In this document: positions 52,167 through 59,946 of the stretch, piece after piece
Numbering within the stretch: the first letter of the stretch is position 1
How the letters are laid out: every line of letters begins with the position of its first letter
NCBI GenBank assembly: GCA_910578215.1
Contig: CAJTPH010000003.1
Coordinates: 1 to 64,000, forward strand
Direction of reading: 5' to 3'
DNA: 64,000 bases
Source of the DNA: an uncultured Acetatifactor sp.
Lineage (GTDB): Bacteria > Bacillota > Clostridia > Lachnospirales > Lachnospiraceae
Translations under genes and position numbers: made by a program
The notes under the pieces: model-generated
Database searches by the model: none
What the model was told of the DNA's origin: nothing
Seen by the model: the letters and a program-made list of their open reading frames with translations, nothing else

Positions 52167-54482
52167 TTACTCTACGCCCCGCATTGCCAACGCCTTTGTC
52201 TGCAGCTCGCTGAGCTTATAGAAGGTTCCCTTCAGCGCCATAAGCTCCGCATGGGTACCCGACTCCGTCACGCGCCCGTCATCGATGACAATCAGGTGAT
52301 TGGCGTTGCGCAGTGTGGAAAGACGGTGTGCGATAGAGAGCACCGTTCTGCCCTTCTCAAGCTGTTCCAGAGACTTCTGGATGGCAAGCTCCGTCTCCGT
52401 GTCCACCGCCGACGTAGCCTCGTCCAGGATAAGTATCCTGGGGTCGGCGAGAATCGCCCGGGCAATGGATATCCTCTGCTTTTCACCGCCTGACAGGGCA
52501 CGGCTGGAAGCGCCGATAATCGTGTCATAGCCCTGAGGCATCTTGCAGATAAAATCATGAGCGCTTGCCTGCACCGCCGCTTTTATGATTTCCTCCCTGG
52601 TAGCCTCCGGTCTGGCGTAGGCAATGTTTTCCGCCACGGTTCCCAGAAAAATGTATGTCTCCTGAGACACCATGGCAACGTTCTTGCGAAGCTCCTTAAA
52701 GCCGTAGCGCTTAACATTGACGCCATCCACCAGCACCTCTCCCTCTCCCGCGTCATACAGGCGGGAAATCAGATTTACCAGCGTGGATTTGCCTGCACCC
52801 GAACGGCCCACGATTCCAAGCACCTCTCCCGCTTCCACATGAAAGCTCACGTCCTTTAAGACAGGCTTGTTGGGCTCATAGCCGAAGGTTACGTTCTTTA
52901 ATTCGATCTCACCCTTGAATGTCTCCGGCCTGACGGGCTCCGCCGCCTCCTTTACCTCCGGCACCGCATCGATGATCTCGAACATACGCTGGGCGGAATT
53001 CATGGCGCTGGTGTACCAGCGGAAAATTCTTGACATAAACTCAAGGGGCCACTTAAGCTGGCCCACATAGCCCGAAAAGGTGATAAGCAGGCCCAGCTCC
53101 ATGTTGGAGCCGCTGATAATCATAGCGGAGCCCACCGCCCAGACCAAAAAGGTCAGAGAATCCTCCACCAGATAATACAGTGCGGAAAACCGGCAGTCAT
53201 AGCCCGCCACGTCCACCTCCGCGTCCCTTACCCTGGTGTTGCTCTTTTTAAAACGTTCCTTCTCCTGCTCCTCCTGCCCGAAGGCCTTTACTACCCTGGC
53301 TCCGGTCAGGTTTTCGTTCATCTGGCTGTTCAGCCTTCTGTTGGCCCGGTGTCTCTTACCGTAATAATGCCACATTCTCGGCATCATGCGGTAGCTGATA
53401 ATGAAAAGCACCGGCATGAGCACGATGGACACCAGAGCCAGCAATGGATTCAGCACAATCATTATTACACAGGTTGCAACAATGGTCCCCACATTGATAA
53501 AAAAGTAAGGGATTCCGTCTATGAAAAAGCTCGATATTTCATCCGCGTCATCGGAGACACGGGTCATCAGCCCGCCTGTCTGCCGTTTGGTAAAAAAGCT
53601 GATAGATAGCCTTCCCATGGAGTCAAACACCTGGCTTTTGAGCCTGCTCACCACATCCGGGGCAATTCTTGCCGTCAGCACTCCCTGCAAAATACCCAGC
53701 GACTGAATCAGCACCTTCGTCAATATCATCACGATAACCAGGACGCCCAGCGCCAGCAGGAACCTGCCCGCCGGGAAGTTCATCGCCGCCAGAAATGTCT
53801 CGTCCTTCGCCAACACCTTGTCATACAGGACAGTACCACTCAGATAAGGCCACACCAGGTTTAAACCCGCCGTCGCCAAATAACAGAGCATCATCACAAA
53901 CAGCCTGCCCTTGTATGGCTTAAAATACCCTACCGTCCTCCAGAGAATGGAGCTCTTGTCCATACACTTGGGGCAGACCTTACGCTCCTGATCCGGATAG
54001 ATCATACCGCATTTGGGGCAGCACTCCTTACCGCGCTTTACATCCAGGTCCTCCTTAGATATCTCCTCCCCCTTTTTCGTCTTTTCCAGCAGACGGCATA
54101 TCCTCATAAAGGCTTCCATCTTGGTATTGGAAAACTGGCACAGATACTGCTCCGCTCCCTTTATCTTCCCTATCAGCACACCGGTGCTGACCTGACGCAG
54201 AACCTCCAGCTTCTCAACATCCTCCAGGTCATAAAAAAGAACCGCAGGCTCCGCCTCCGTCTCGTCCTTATGTAATGCCCAGCTGTCATATCCTCCCAGA
54301 CGATATTCCTGCTTTTCCCTGTATGGATATCTTGCAACAATCAGCTTTTTACCCGTGACCGCCACAACGGAATCCGCAAAACGAAACTGATCATCCAGAT
54401 CCGCCAGAGCGGCAAACACAATCTCCTCTTTCCCGATTCCATACCTTTCTATAACTTTTGTGAAACTGTTTGGTAAATTCAT
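52167..54482 (-). CDS. Second ABC exporter with N-terminal PH-like and zinc-ribbon domains
   Basis: About 771 residues, laid out like the first exporter: a PH-like beta-rich region, a zinc ribbon with C155, C158, C170 and C173, six membrane spans and an ATPase with GRSGAGKSTLV, LSGGEKQ and LILDEATSAVD. I prefer the ATG at 54482 (GAGGGAGAT upstream) over one at 54521, which lies in a hairpin repeat. It is probably the heterodimer partner of the exporter downstream. Confidence 0.88.
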   Translation of the reverse strand: MNLPNSFTKVIERYGIGKEEIVFAALADLDDQFRFADSVVAVTGKKLIVARYPYREKQEYRLGGYDSWALHKDETEAEPAVLFYDLEDVEKLEVLRQVSTGVLIGKIKGAEQYLCQFSNTKMEAFMRICRLLEKTKKGEEISKEDLDVKRGKECCPKCGMIYPDQERKVCPKCMDKSSILWRTVGYFKPYKGRLFVMMLCYLATAGLNLVWPYLSGTVLYDKVLAKDETFLAAMNFPAGRFLLALGVLVIVMILTKVLIQSLGILQGVLTARIAPDVVSRLKSQVFDSMGRLSISFFTKRQTGGLMTRVSDDADEISSFFIDGIPYFFINVGTIVATCVIMIVLNPLLALVSIVLMPVLFIISYRMMPRMWHYYGKRHRANRRLNSQMNENLTGARVVKAFGQEEQEKERFKKSNTRVRDAEVDVAGYDCRFSALYYLVEDSLTFLVWAVGSAMIISGSNMELGLLITFSGYVGQLKWPLEFMSRIFRWYTSAMNSAQRMFEIIDAVPEVKEAAEPVRPETFKGEIELKNVTFGYEPNKPVLKDVSFHVEAGEVLGIVGRSGAGKSTLVNLISRLYDAGEGEVLVDGVNVKRYGFKELRKNVAMVSQETYIFLGTVAENIAYARPEATREEIIKAAVQASAHDFICKMPQGYDTIIGASSRALSGGEKQRISIARAILADPRILILDEATSAVDTETELAIQKSLEQLEKGRTVLSIAHRLSTLRNANHLIVIDDGRVTESGTHAELMALKGTFYKLSELQTKALAMRGVE

Positions 54483-54491
54483 ATCTCCCTC

Positions 54492-54584
54492 TAACTCCCA
54501 TCTGCCCGCTTTAGCGGGCAATCAAATCAGGATTGTGAAATGCTCTTTTTCACATTAACTCCCATCTGCCCGCTTTAGCGGGCA
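54492..54584. repeat. Two copies of a 29-bp hairpin repeat upstream of the exporter operon
   Basis: The sequence TAACTCCCATCTGCCCGCTT continuing to TAGCGGGCA occurs at 54492-54520 and 54556-54584. Each contains the hairpin TGCCCGC-TTTA-GCGGGCA. They lie just 5' of the exporter gene and could control its expression. Confidence 0.75.
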
Positions 54585-54680
54585 TGAACCTCACTCCCAT
54601 GGTTTTAAACCCCATATGCATTCAGTGCCGCCCCTGAAAAGAGTCTTCAATTACGAATTTCTCTTTTGACGCAGACGCAC

Positions 54681-54720
54681 AAAAAAAACGGCACGACCAT
54701 ACCAGTGTATGTCATGCCGT
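54681..54720 (-). terminator. Terminator of the small peptide gene
   Basis: On the minus strand ACGGCATGAC pairs with GTCGTGCCGT (54711-54720 with 54688-54697), followed by an eight-T run. It separates the peptide gene from the exporter operon. Confidence 0.85.
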
Positions 54721-54786
54721 CCGTCTGCTTATTAAAACAAAGCTTATCCACTTACGACGTTCCACAGGAACCGCCTCTGCATATAA

Positions 54787-54864
54787 CTAAGCGCCTAAAA
54801 CCCGGGAGACAATACATTCACTGACCTGGTTCTCAATAGCCTGAAACACATTCAACATCGTCAT
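54787..54864 (-). CDS. 25-residue peptide gene of unknown function
   Basis: An open frame of 25 codons starts at the ATG at 54864 and ends with TAG at 54787. The peptide begins MTMLNVFQAIENQVSE, has a single cysteine at residue 17, and ends SRVLGA. An ideal AGGAGG lies 8 nt before the ATG, a consensus promoter 47 bp upstream and a strong terminator downstream, so it is its own transcription unit. It lies directly upstream of two ABC exporters and DUF1854. It might be a secreted signal, a modified peptide precursor or a membrane-active peptide; no signal sequence or known family is recognised. Confidence 0.75.
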   Translation of the reverse strand: MTMLNVFQAIENQVSECIVSRVLGA

Positions 54865-54910
54865 TGCAATTGCCTCCTTTCCTTAATACTTGTTTTTAGC
54901 TACGCATGTT

Positions 54911-54939
54911 ATTGTAAACGAATTACCATCATATGTCAA
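54911..54939 (-). promoter_or_regulatory. Consensus promoter of the 25-residue peptide gene
   Basis: On the minus strand TTGACA (54939-54934) and TACAAT (54916-54911) are separated by exactly 17 bp. Confidence 0.85.
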
Positions 54940-54972
54940 TATGAATTTTGGACTTTTTCCCGTTTTTTTCTT

Positions 54973-57069
54973 TCAGCGCCTTTCATCCAGATAAAGCTGT
55001 ATCTGGTTCTCTATCGCATGGCGCACCTGTTCGATATCCTTAGATCCGTCAAAGTATCCCCCAGCCTCATTCTTAATGATATCTATCAGCGGCTGGACTC
55101 GGGCAGACATAAACCTTGTGTCCTCATACCATGCTTCAACCCATGCCACATCCTCCCCGGTCAATTCCTTATATCTGAATTCATTACTTATTTCTTCCTC
55201 TGCCCTTGTGGCAAATGCCCCCCTGTGTACCGGTATCTCGCTTAGATCCTTCATCTCCTGTATCTCCCTGCTTAGAAGATAACTCAAAAATTCCCATGCG
55301 CCTTCCTTATTGGATGAACCTGCGTTTATTTTCAGACTGAGGTGGCTTTTCGCCCATCCATGGCATCCGTCGTCAAAAAGCTCACCTGTGACCGTTTTCC
55401 CTGCATACATGCTGTCTTCTAAAGATATATTAGTTGAAAAGCCTATAGATATATCTGCCACAACCGGGGAATAGCTTTTTCTGTCGCTGTCGCCGAGGTT
55501 TTTCGCCGCCTGCAGCAGCTTTACAAACAATTCCCCCTCAAGCCTGCAGGTGCCCTTTTCCCAGTCGACCATCCCCCAAAGATTATCCGAGCTCTGCAGA
55601 AGGCGCTGCAGGACTTCTCCGGAATCCTGGTTTGTGGCATAGACCGCTGTATCCCCCAGCTCCAGGAGTGCGTCCAGGAAGCTGTCTATGTCTCCCAGGC
55701 TGTTCTCCTCTCCAAGAAGACAGCTGTCCACTGCCAGTCCCCATACACTCGCGATTGGATTGATCCCATACACCCTGCCGTCGCTTCCATAGCTGCAGAA
55801 TGCCATGTTAAAATAATCCTCCGGTCTTACTCCGGAACGCTCCATATAGGGCGTCAGGTCCTCAAACACCCCCTTTTGAATCAGGCTGTACAGGGAATCT
55901 CCGAGCATATGGTCCCCATACAGGATGTCCGGTCCCTTGCCTGTGCCCAGTTCCACCAATGTCTGAGAAGTATCCGCCGTATCCACCAGCACGTAATAAT
56001 CCCGGCTTTTTTTATTAAATTCCATTATCTGGTTTTTCAGCCATTGGTAGGGGACCCAGCTTACACGCATGGTCAGGATCGTCCTGCTTTCGTCCAAAGG
56101 CCTTCTTTGTATGGTTTCCAGTCTGGCTGCGCCCACAGGGACATTCAAGGATTCCGCGATTGAGACCCCCAGTATTGCCCCCCACAGGATCTTCACATCC
56201 CCGTTTTCCTCTATCCGAAAGCTGTCAATGTTTCCCTTTTCAAAAAAAGTTTCCGCTCCCAGTGCATAGGAGGTGCCGCCAAAGGTAAGCCACTCGGTAA
56301 TCTCCCCGTTCTCCGGATCTACCTTGTAGATGCCGTCCGTATCCAACAGGTATGGGGCAGCTCCGTCGGTTCCCAGCCAGACAGTCTTCCAGAAGCGTGC
56401 CGTATCCTTCAGCTTAACCTCGGAAACCGCTCCCGTGGCCGTGTCCAAAAGCTCAAAAACCATCCTGTTGGTCGCGTTGTCCTTATAGAGCAGTGCCATT
56501 TTTCCTTCTCCCAGGCTGCACTTCTGCAGGTTTTCGGTAGCCCTCTCCAGGGCATAAGCCTTTTTCCCTGAATGATCATACTTTGTGACAGTGGTGATAG
56601 TCCTCTGCCTGTCTACCTTCAAGAGATAATAACAGCCCTCCTCATCCAAAAATCCTTCGCCATATCGTATCTCCGAAGCAGGCAGCCCTTCCACAACAGG
56701 CTCTGACTGCCCCCCGGCACCGTACAGCCAGATATCGGCGGTGTGCTTTTCATCCTCACTATTGACCAGCTTTGACAAAATGACCGGCTCCCCACGGAAA
56801 AACTGAACGTTGTGCGGAACGCCCTCTATGTCTTCATAATCCACGCCTACCACAAGCTCTATATCCGAAAAAATATCATAGACCACACCTTCGACCGGAT
56901 CGGGTCTGTCAACCTGCGTGCTTTCCTGATTCTGCTTATCCTTCCCTGGCCCGCTGCAGCCGGGAAGCGTGCACAGACAAAGAAGCGCCGCCAAAGCAAG
57001 GAAGCTGCTTTTCCAGCATAATCCGTCTATGGAGCTTATAAATGGCGTTCTTCCGTTCCAATCCGCCAT
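54973..57069 (-). CDS. Extracellular solute-binding lipoprotein
   Basis: The signal segment SSFLALAALLCLCTLPGC ends in a lipobox with C38, so it is a membrane-anchored lipoprotein. The C-terminal half (from about residue 330) has family 1 binding-protein features: WLKNQIMEFNKKSRDYYVLV, GKGPDILYGDHML and YGINPIASVWGLAVD, as in sugar-binding proteins. About 250 residues of beta-propeller-like sequence (repeated YxLDTDGIYK-type strands) come first, an unusual N-terminal addition. There are no permease genes nearby. AGGAGG lies before the ATG. Confidence 0.85.
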   Translation of the reverse strand: MADWNGRTPFISSIDGLCWKSSFLALAALLCLCTLPGCSGPGKDKQNQESTQVDRPDPVEGVVYDIFSDIELVVGVDYEDIEGVPHNVQFFRGEPVILSKLVNSEDEKHTADIWLYGAGGQSEPVVEGLPASEIRYGEGFLDEEGCYYLLKVDRQRTITTVTKYDHSGKKAYALERATENLQKCSLGEGKMALLYKDNATNRMVFELLDTATGAVSEVKLKDTARFWKTVWLGTDGAAPYLLDTDGIYKVDPENGEITEWLTFGGTSYALGAETFFEKGNIDSFRIEENGDVKILWGAILGVSIAESLNVPVGAARLETIQRRPLDESRTILTMRVSWVPYQWLKNQIMEFNKKSRDYYVLVDTADTSQTLVELGTGKGPDILYGDHMLGDSLYSLIQKGVFEDLTPYMERSGVRPEDYFNMAFCSYGSDGRVYGINPIASVWGLAVDSCLLGEENSLGDIDSFLDALLELGDTAVYATNQDSGEVLQRLLQSSDNLWGMVDWEKGTCRLEGELFVKLLQAAKNLGDSDRKSYSPVVADISIGFSTNISLEDSMYAGKTVTGELFDDGCHGWAKSHLSLKINAGSSNKEGAWEFLSYLLSREIQEMKDLSEIPVHRGAFATRAEEEISNEFRYKELTGEDVAWVEAWYEDTRFMSARVQPLIDIIKNEAGGYFDGSKDIEQVRHAIENQIQLYLDERR

Positions 57070-57160
57070 GATGTATACCTCCTGTGCCCGGAGTAAATAA
57101 GGCAGTCTCCGTCCGGCCCCTCCTTATTCGCTCCGGCATTTCTTATTGCTGCCTCAGGGA

Positions 57161-57562
57161 TCAATGATAAAACTCATCCTCCTCACCACAATATCTGCAG
57201 TAACAATGACCATTCATATACAGGTCATAGGAATGAGGCTCCCACTCGGTTTTATATTCGTCAACCCAAAAATAATCGCCACAGACAGAGCATTGATATT
57301 TCGCTCGAGATGTCACATTATGAAAGGTGCCTGTGGCCTGCACATAATCCCAAGGCACCCATACCGGGTTAACAAGTGTCGGATGTGAACATTGTGCAAC
57401 CGCCTGTACACTCCCTCCAAGCGCCGAAACACCCAGTACAACAGCCAGCGTCGTAGCTGCCATTTTGCTCCGGAAAGACGTTCTTCCCGAGAAAGATCTT
57501 TTTTCTTGGAAAGACTTGCTTCCAAGGATACACTTTTTTCCATTTATAGTCAAATTTCTCAT
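57161..57562 (-). CDS. Secreted cysteine-rich hypothetical protein with repeat-derived signal peptide
   Basis: I do not recognise a family. A basic n-region (MRNLTINGKKCILGSKSFQE and on, residues about 1-33) encoded by 18-bp repeat units precedes a hydrophobic stretch (MAATTLAVVLGVSALGGSV) and a cleavage-like AVA-Q site. The mature part (about 80 residues) has cysteine pairs CSVCGDYF and CYCRYCGEE that could bind zinc. The start at 57562 has GGGGAA upstream. Confidence 0.65.
   Translation of the reverse strand: MRNLTINGKKCILGSKSFQEKRSFSGRTSFRSKMAATTLAVVLGVSALGGSVQAVAQCSHPTLVNPVWVPWDYVQATGTFHNVTSRAKYQCSVCGDYFWVDEYKTEWEPHSYDLYMNGHCYCRYCGEEDEFYH
57470..57560 (-). repeat. 18-bp repeat units in the secreted protein start
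   Basis: Units on the minus strand include TTGGAAGCAAGTCTTTCC, AAGAAAAAAGATCTTTC and GGGAAGAACGTCTTTCC, spaced 18 bp, encoding LGSKSF, QEKRSF and SGRTSF. Confidence 0.8.
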
Positions 57563-57779
57563 AATTGCATTCCCCATTAAAATTTTTATGCAGCCTGCCA
57601 TTATGTACAACACCTATATTACACATGTGACATGCTGCTTATTTTTATATTACTATAATATCTTTACTCTGTCAACAAAAAACAAAGAGTTATTATTAGC
57701 TGCTCTCATGAATTTTTCCAGGTTCTAAACAGACAACTGTTTCATAAGCTTTATTAAAGCATTCCGGAGGCGCAAAGCC

Positions 57780-58187
57780 ATGAGCGATTTCACCACGATG
57801 GAAAAAAAGCTGCAGCTGGTGCAGCAGGTCCGTTCCCGCTATAACGAAAACCAATATGATATGTCAAACAGAGAACGAATCCTGTACGGGAGAACCTCGG
57901 CGGCCGAGAGACCCGATTATAATCGATCTCTGTATTATGATGAAAATGTACTGCCCGATTCCGAAGGCGATTCCGTCTCCTCTTTTAAGCTGCGTTTTTT
58001 TATCGCTCTGGTGCTGTTTGGGATCGTTGTTTTCATGGACAGAAGCCATGTTGCGATCGGCGGAATTTCCTCCGAAAAACTGTACGGAATGATATCCGCC
58101 GACTATGAAGAAAAAATTGAAGACTGGGTGGAAGCCTTGTCAAATTCCACACAAAACCAAAATACATCTGTCACTCCACATCCCTGA
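57780..58187 (+). CDS. Single-span membrane protein of unknown function
   Basis: A 135-residue protein with a charged cytoplasmic N-terminal half (residues 1-68), one membrane span (about residues 70-86, FFIALVLFGIVVFMD) and a short acidic extracytoplasmic tail. No family is recognised. CGGAGGCG precedes the ATG. It is convergent with the ABC-2 permease gene and overlaps its 3' end by 17 bp. Confidence 0.75.
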   Translation: MSDFTTMEKKLQLVQQVRSRYNENQYDMSNRERILYGRTSAAERPDYNRSLYYDENVLPDSEGDSVSSFKLRFFIALVLFGIVVFMDRSHVAIGGISSEKLYGMISADYEEKIEDWVEALSNSTQNQNTSVTPHP

Positions 58188-58935
58188 CCTTAAACAGCAC
58201 ATAGCCCGCCAGCAGCGAAACGCCCCCCACGCACAGGCAGGGAATGTACATGCCCAGAAAGTCCGGCTTCAGGATATCCACGGATTTTATTTCATTCCTC
58301 ATCACCTGAATGATGGAAAACAGATTTTTCGGATATTCCATCAGACTCCCGTAATATTTGTCTGACAGCAATGTGGACACAGCATCAAGAAAGGTGACTG
58401 CGACTCCCAGTATAAAAGGCAGCCCGGAGCTGCGAAACACGATGCAGAGGAGATTAAACAGCGACACATAGGCAAAAATCACCGCCAGTGCCATGCCATT
58501 AAAGACTAAGACCTTCAGCCGGTAATCTTCAATTATCAGTCCGTCCGGGTTAAAGCCAAAGCGTGCCGTCCGGATTAAGGTTATCAGCACAATCGATGAA
58601 ATAAACAGCAAAAAACAGGCAAAATAGATCGAAATCACTTTTACAGCATAATATTTTCCACGGCCTATCCCGCAGGCAAAGGCGTTTTTTAACAGTCTCC
58701 CGTCATACTCCCCGCCCAGCAAAAGGACGGAAAATGCCGCAAAAATCCAATATGACCACGGCGCCTGATAGCATGGCGCCATAAAAAGCGCACGAATACC
58801 GGAGTATCCCAGATTCTGCTCACCCCCTGTGTTTATGGCACATAAGAGAATCAAAGCTCCATACAAAACGCATGCCTTTTTTAATGACTTATTACGCCTT
58901 ACTTTTAACAGCTCGCTGACAAACATCCGTCCCAT
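58171..58935 (-). CDS. ABC-2 family permease
   Basis: A 254-residue membrane protein with six predicted spans, beginning MGRMFVSELLKVRRNKSLKK, a typical cytoplasmic start of bacteriocin/antibiotic-type ABC-2 permeases. It is encoded just after its ATPase. I start at the ATG at 58935 with GGGGGA upstream. The substrate is unknown; related pairs give peptide-antibiotic immunity. Confidence 0.82.
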   Translation of the reverse strand: MGRMFVSELLKVRRNKSLKKACVLYGALILLCAINTGGEQNLGYSGIRALFMAPCYQAPWSYWIFAAFSVLLLGGEYDGRLLKNAFACGIGRGKYYAVKVISIYFACFLLFISSIVLITLIRTARFGFNPDGLIIEDYRLKVLVFNGMALAVIFAYVSLFNLLCIVFRSSGLPFILGVAVTFLDAVSTLLSDKYYGSLMEYPKNLFSIIQVMRNEIKSVDILKPDFLGMYIPCLCVGGVSLLAGYVLFKVRDVE

Positions 58936-59027
58936 CAAAATCCCCCATTTAAACCGCTGTGTTGCTCCCTGATTCAATACCTTGTTTTCCCCGGCAGCAT
59001 TTTCCGTTCAAACGCTGCCTTTCCTTC

Positions 59028-59687
59028 CTACACGGAGAGCTCTCTTACAAGCCTGCCCTCATGCAGGAAGCCGTAACGTGTGGCAAGCTCGGGAAGTCTT
59101 TCTGCCGTAACACTTCCAAAAAGTATGGTAAGCCCCCTCTCCCTGTTTAGCCTTATAAGAAGCCGCCGCAGCTGCTCCATCCTTTCGTCGCTAATCTCCA
59201 GATAGGGCTCATCCAATATGATAAGCTCGGGATTTCCCACCAGGGCGAGAGCAACTCCAAGCAGCTGCCGCATCTCCTTTGATAACCCGCCTGCAAGTTT
59301 CTTTTCCGCATCTTCAAGCCCTGCCAGCTCCAGAAGCTCCCTCATTTCCTCTTTAAAAAACGGATGACGGAAATACCTGCTCTGCACTGCCAAGTTCTCC
59401 AGCACAGTCAGATTTTCATAAATGGCAGGTTCCCCCACCATTGCCCCCATTCTTTCCCGCATTTTCCGCTGCCTTCCTCCGGCCGTCTCCCCAAACAGGC
59501 TGACAGTACCCTCCGTTGGCTTAGCCAAACCGCAGATCAGCCGCATGAATGTGGTTTTCCCTGCCCCGGCTGCGCCAATCAAGCCATAGATATCACCCCG
59601 GTTCATTGTGAGAGACACATGGTAAACAACGTATTTGCCCTTGATCTTCTTAGTCAATTCATGTGTTGTCAAAATCGTATCCTGCAT
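59028..59687 (-). CDS. ABC transporter ATP-binding protein
   Basis: A 219-residue ATPase partner of the ABC-2 permease. Walker A is GAAGAGKTT and Walker B LIILDEPYLEI. The signature motif is degenerate: GGLSKEMRQL replaces the usual LSGGQ-type with GLSKE, as in BcrA-like bacitracin/lantibiotic immunity ATPases. It precedes the permease gene by about 90 bp. Confidence 0.9.
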   Translation of the reverse strand: MQDTILTTHELTKKIKGKYVVYHVSLTMNRGDIYGLIGAAGAGKTTFMRLICGLAKPTEGTVSLFGETAGGRQRKMRERMGAMVGEPAIYENLTVLENLAVQSRYFRHPFFKEEMRELLELAGLEDAEKKLAGGLSKEMRQLLGVALALVGNPELIILDEPYLEISDERMEQLRRLLIRLNRERGLTILFGSVTAERLPELATRYGFLHEGRLVRELSV

Positions 59688-59727
59688 GCCGCGTCCCCCA
59701 ATCCTTCAGTGTATTTTTCCCTTTTTT

Positions 59728-59869
59728 CGTGCGCTTTGGCGCACATGGAATCAGAAGCTGACACAATTTTCCTCTGTGTCAGCATTTTACCGCATTTTCG
59801 TGCGCTTTGGCGCACATGGAATCAGAAGCTGACACAATTTTCCTCTGTGTCAGCATTTTAGCACATTTT
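59728..59869. repeat. 71-bp tandem duplication with two hairpins per unit
   Basis: Two copies start at 59728 and 59799 and differ at only a few bases near the end. Each holds GTGCGC-TTTG-GCGCAC and GCTGACACA-ATTTTCCTC-TGTGTCAGC, the second followed by ATTTTA. It lies in the 259-bp gap between the helicase gene and the ABC ATPase gene, and may be a tandem terminator or a processing element. Confidence 0.88.
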
Positions 59870-59946
59870 TTGACATATTTCATTACTTAAATGTAATTTA
59901 CATAAATATTTTAAACCATAACGTCCACTGACAGCCTCATCCCCTA

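Noticed and set aside
59364..59861. 165-codon open frame opposite the ABC ATPase and through the 71-bp duplication
   Set aside because: The first part is antisense to a clear ATPase and the last part is the duplicated hairpin element read through.
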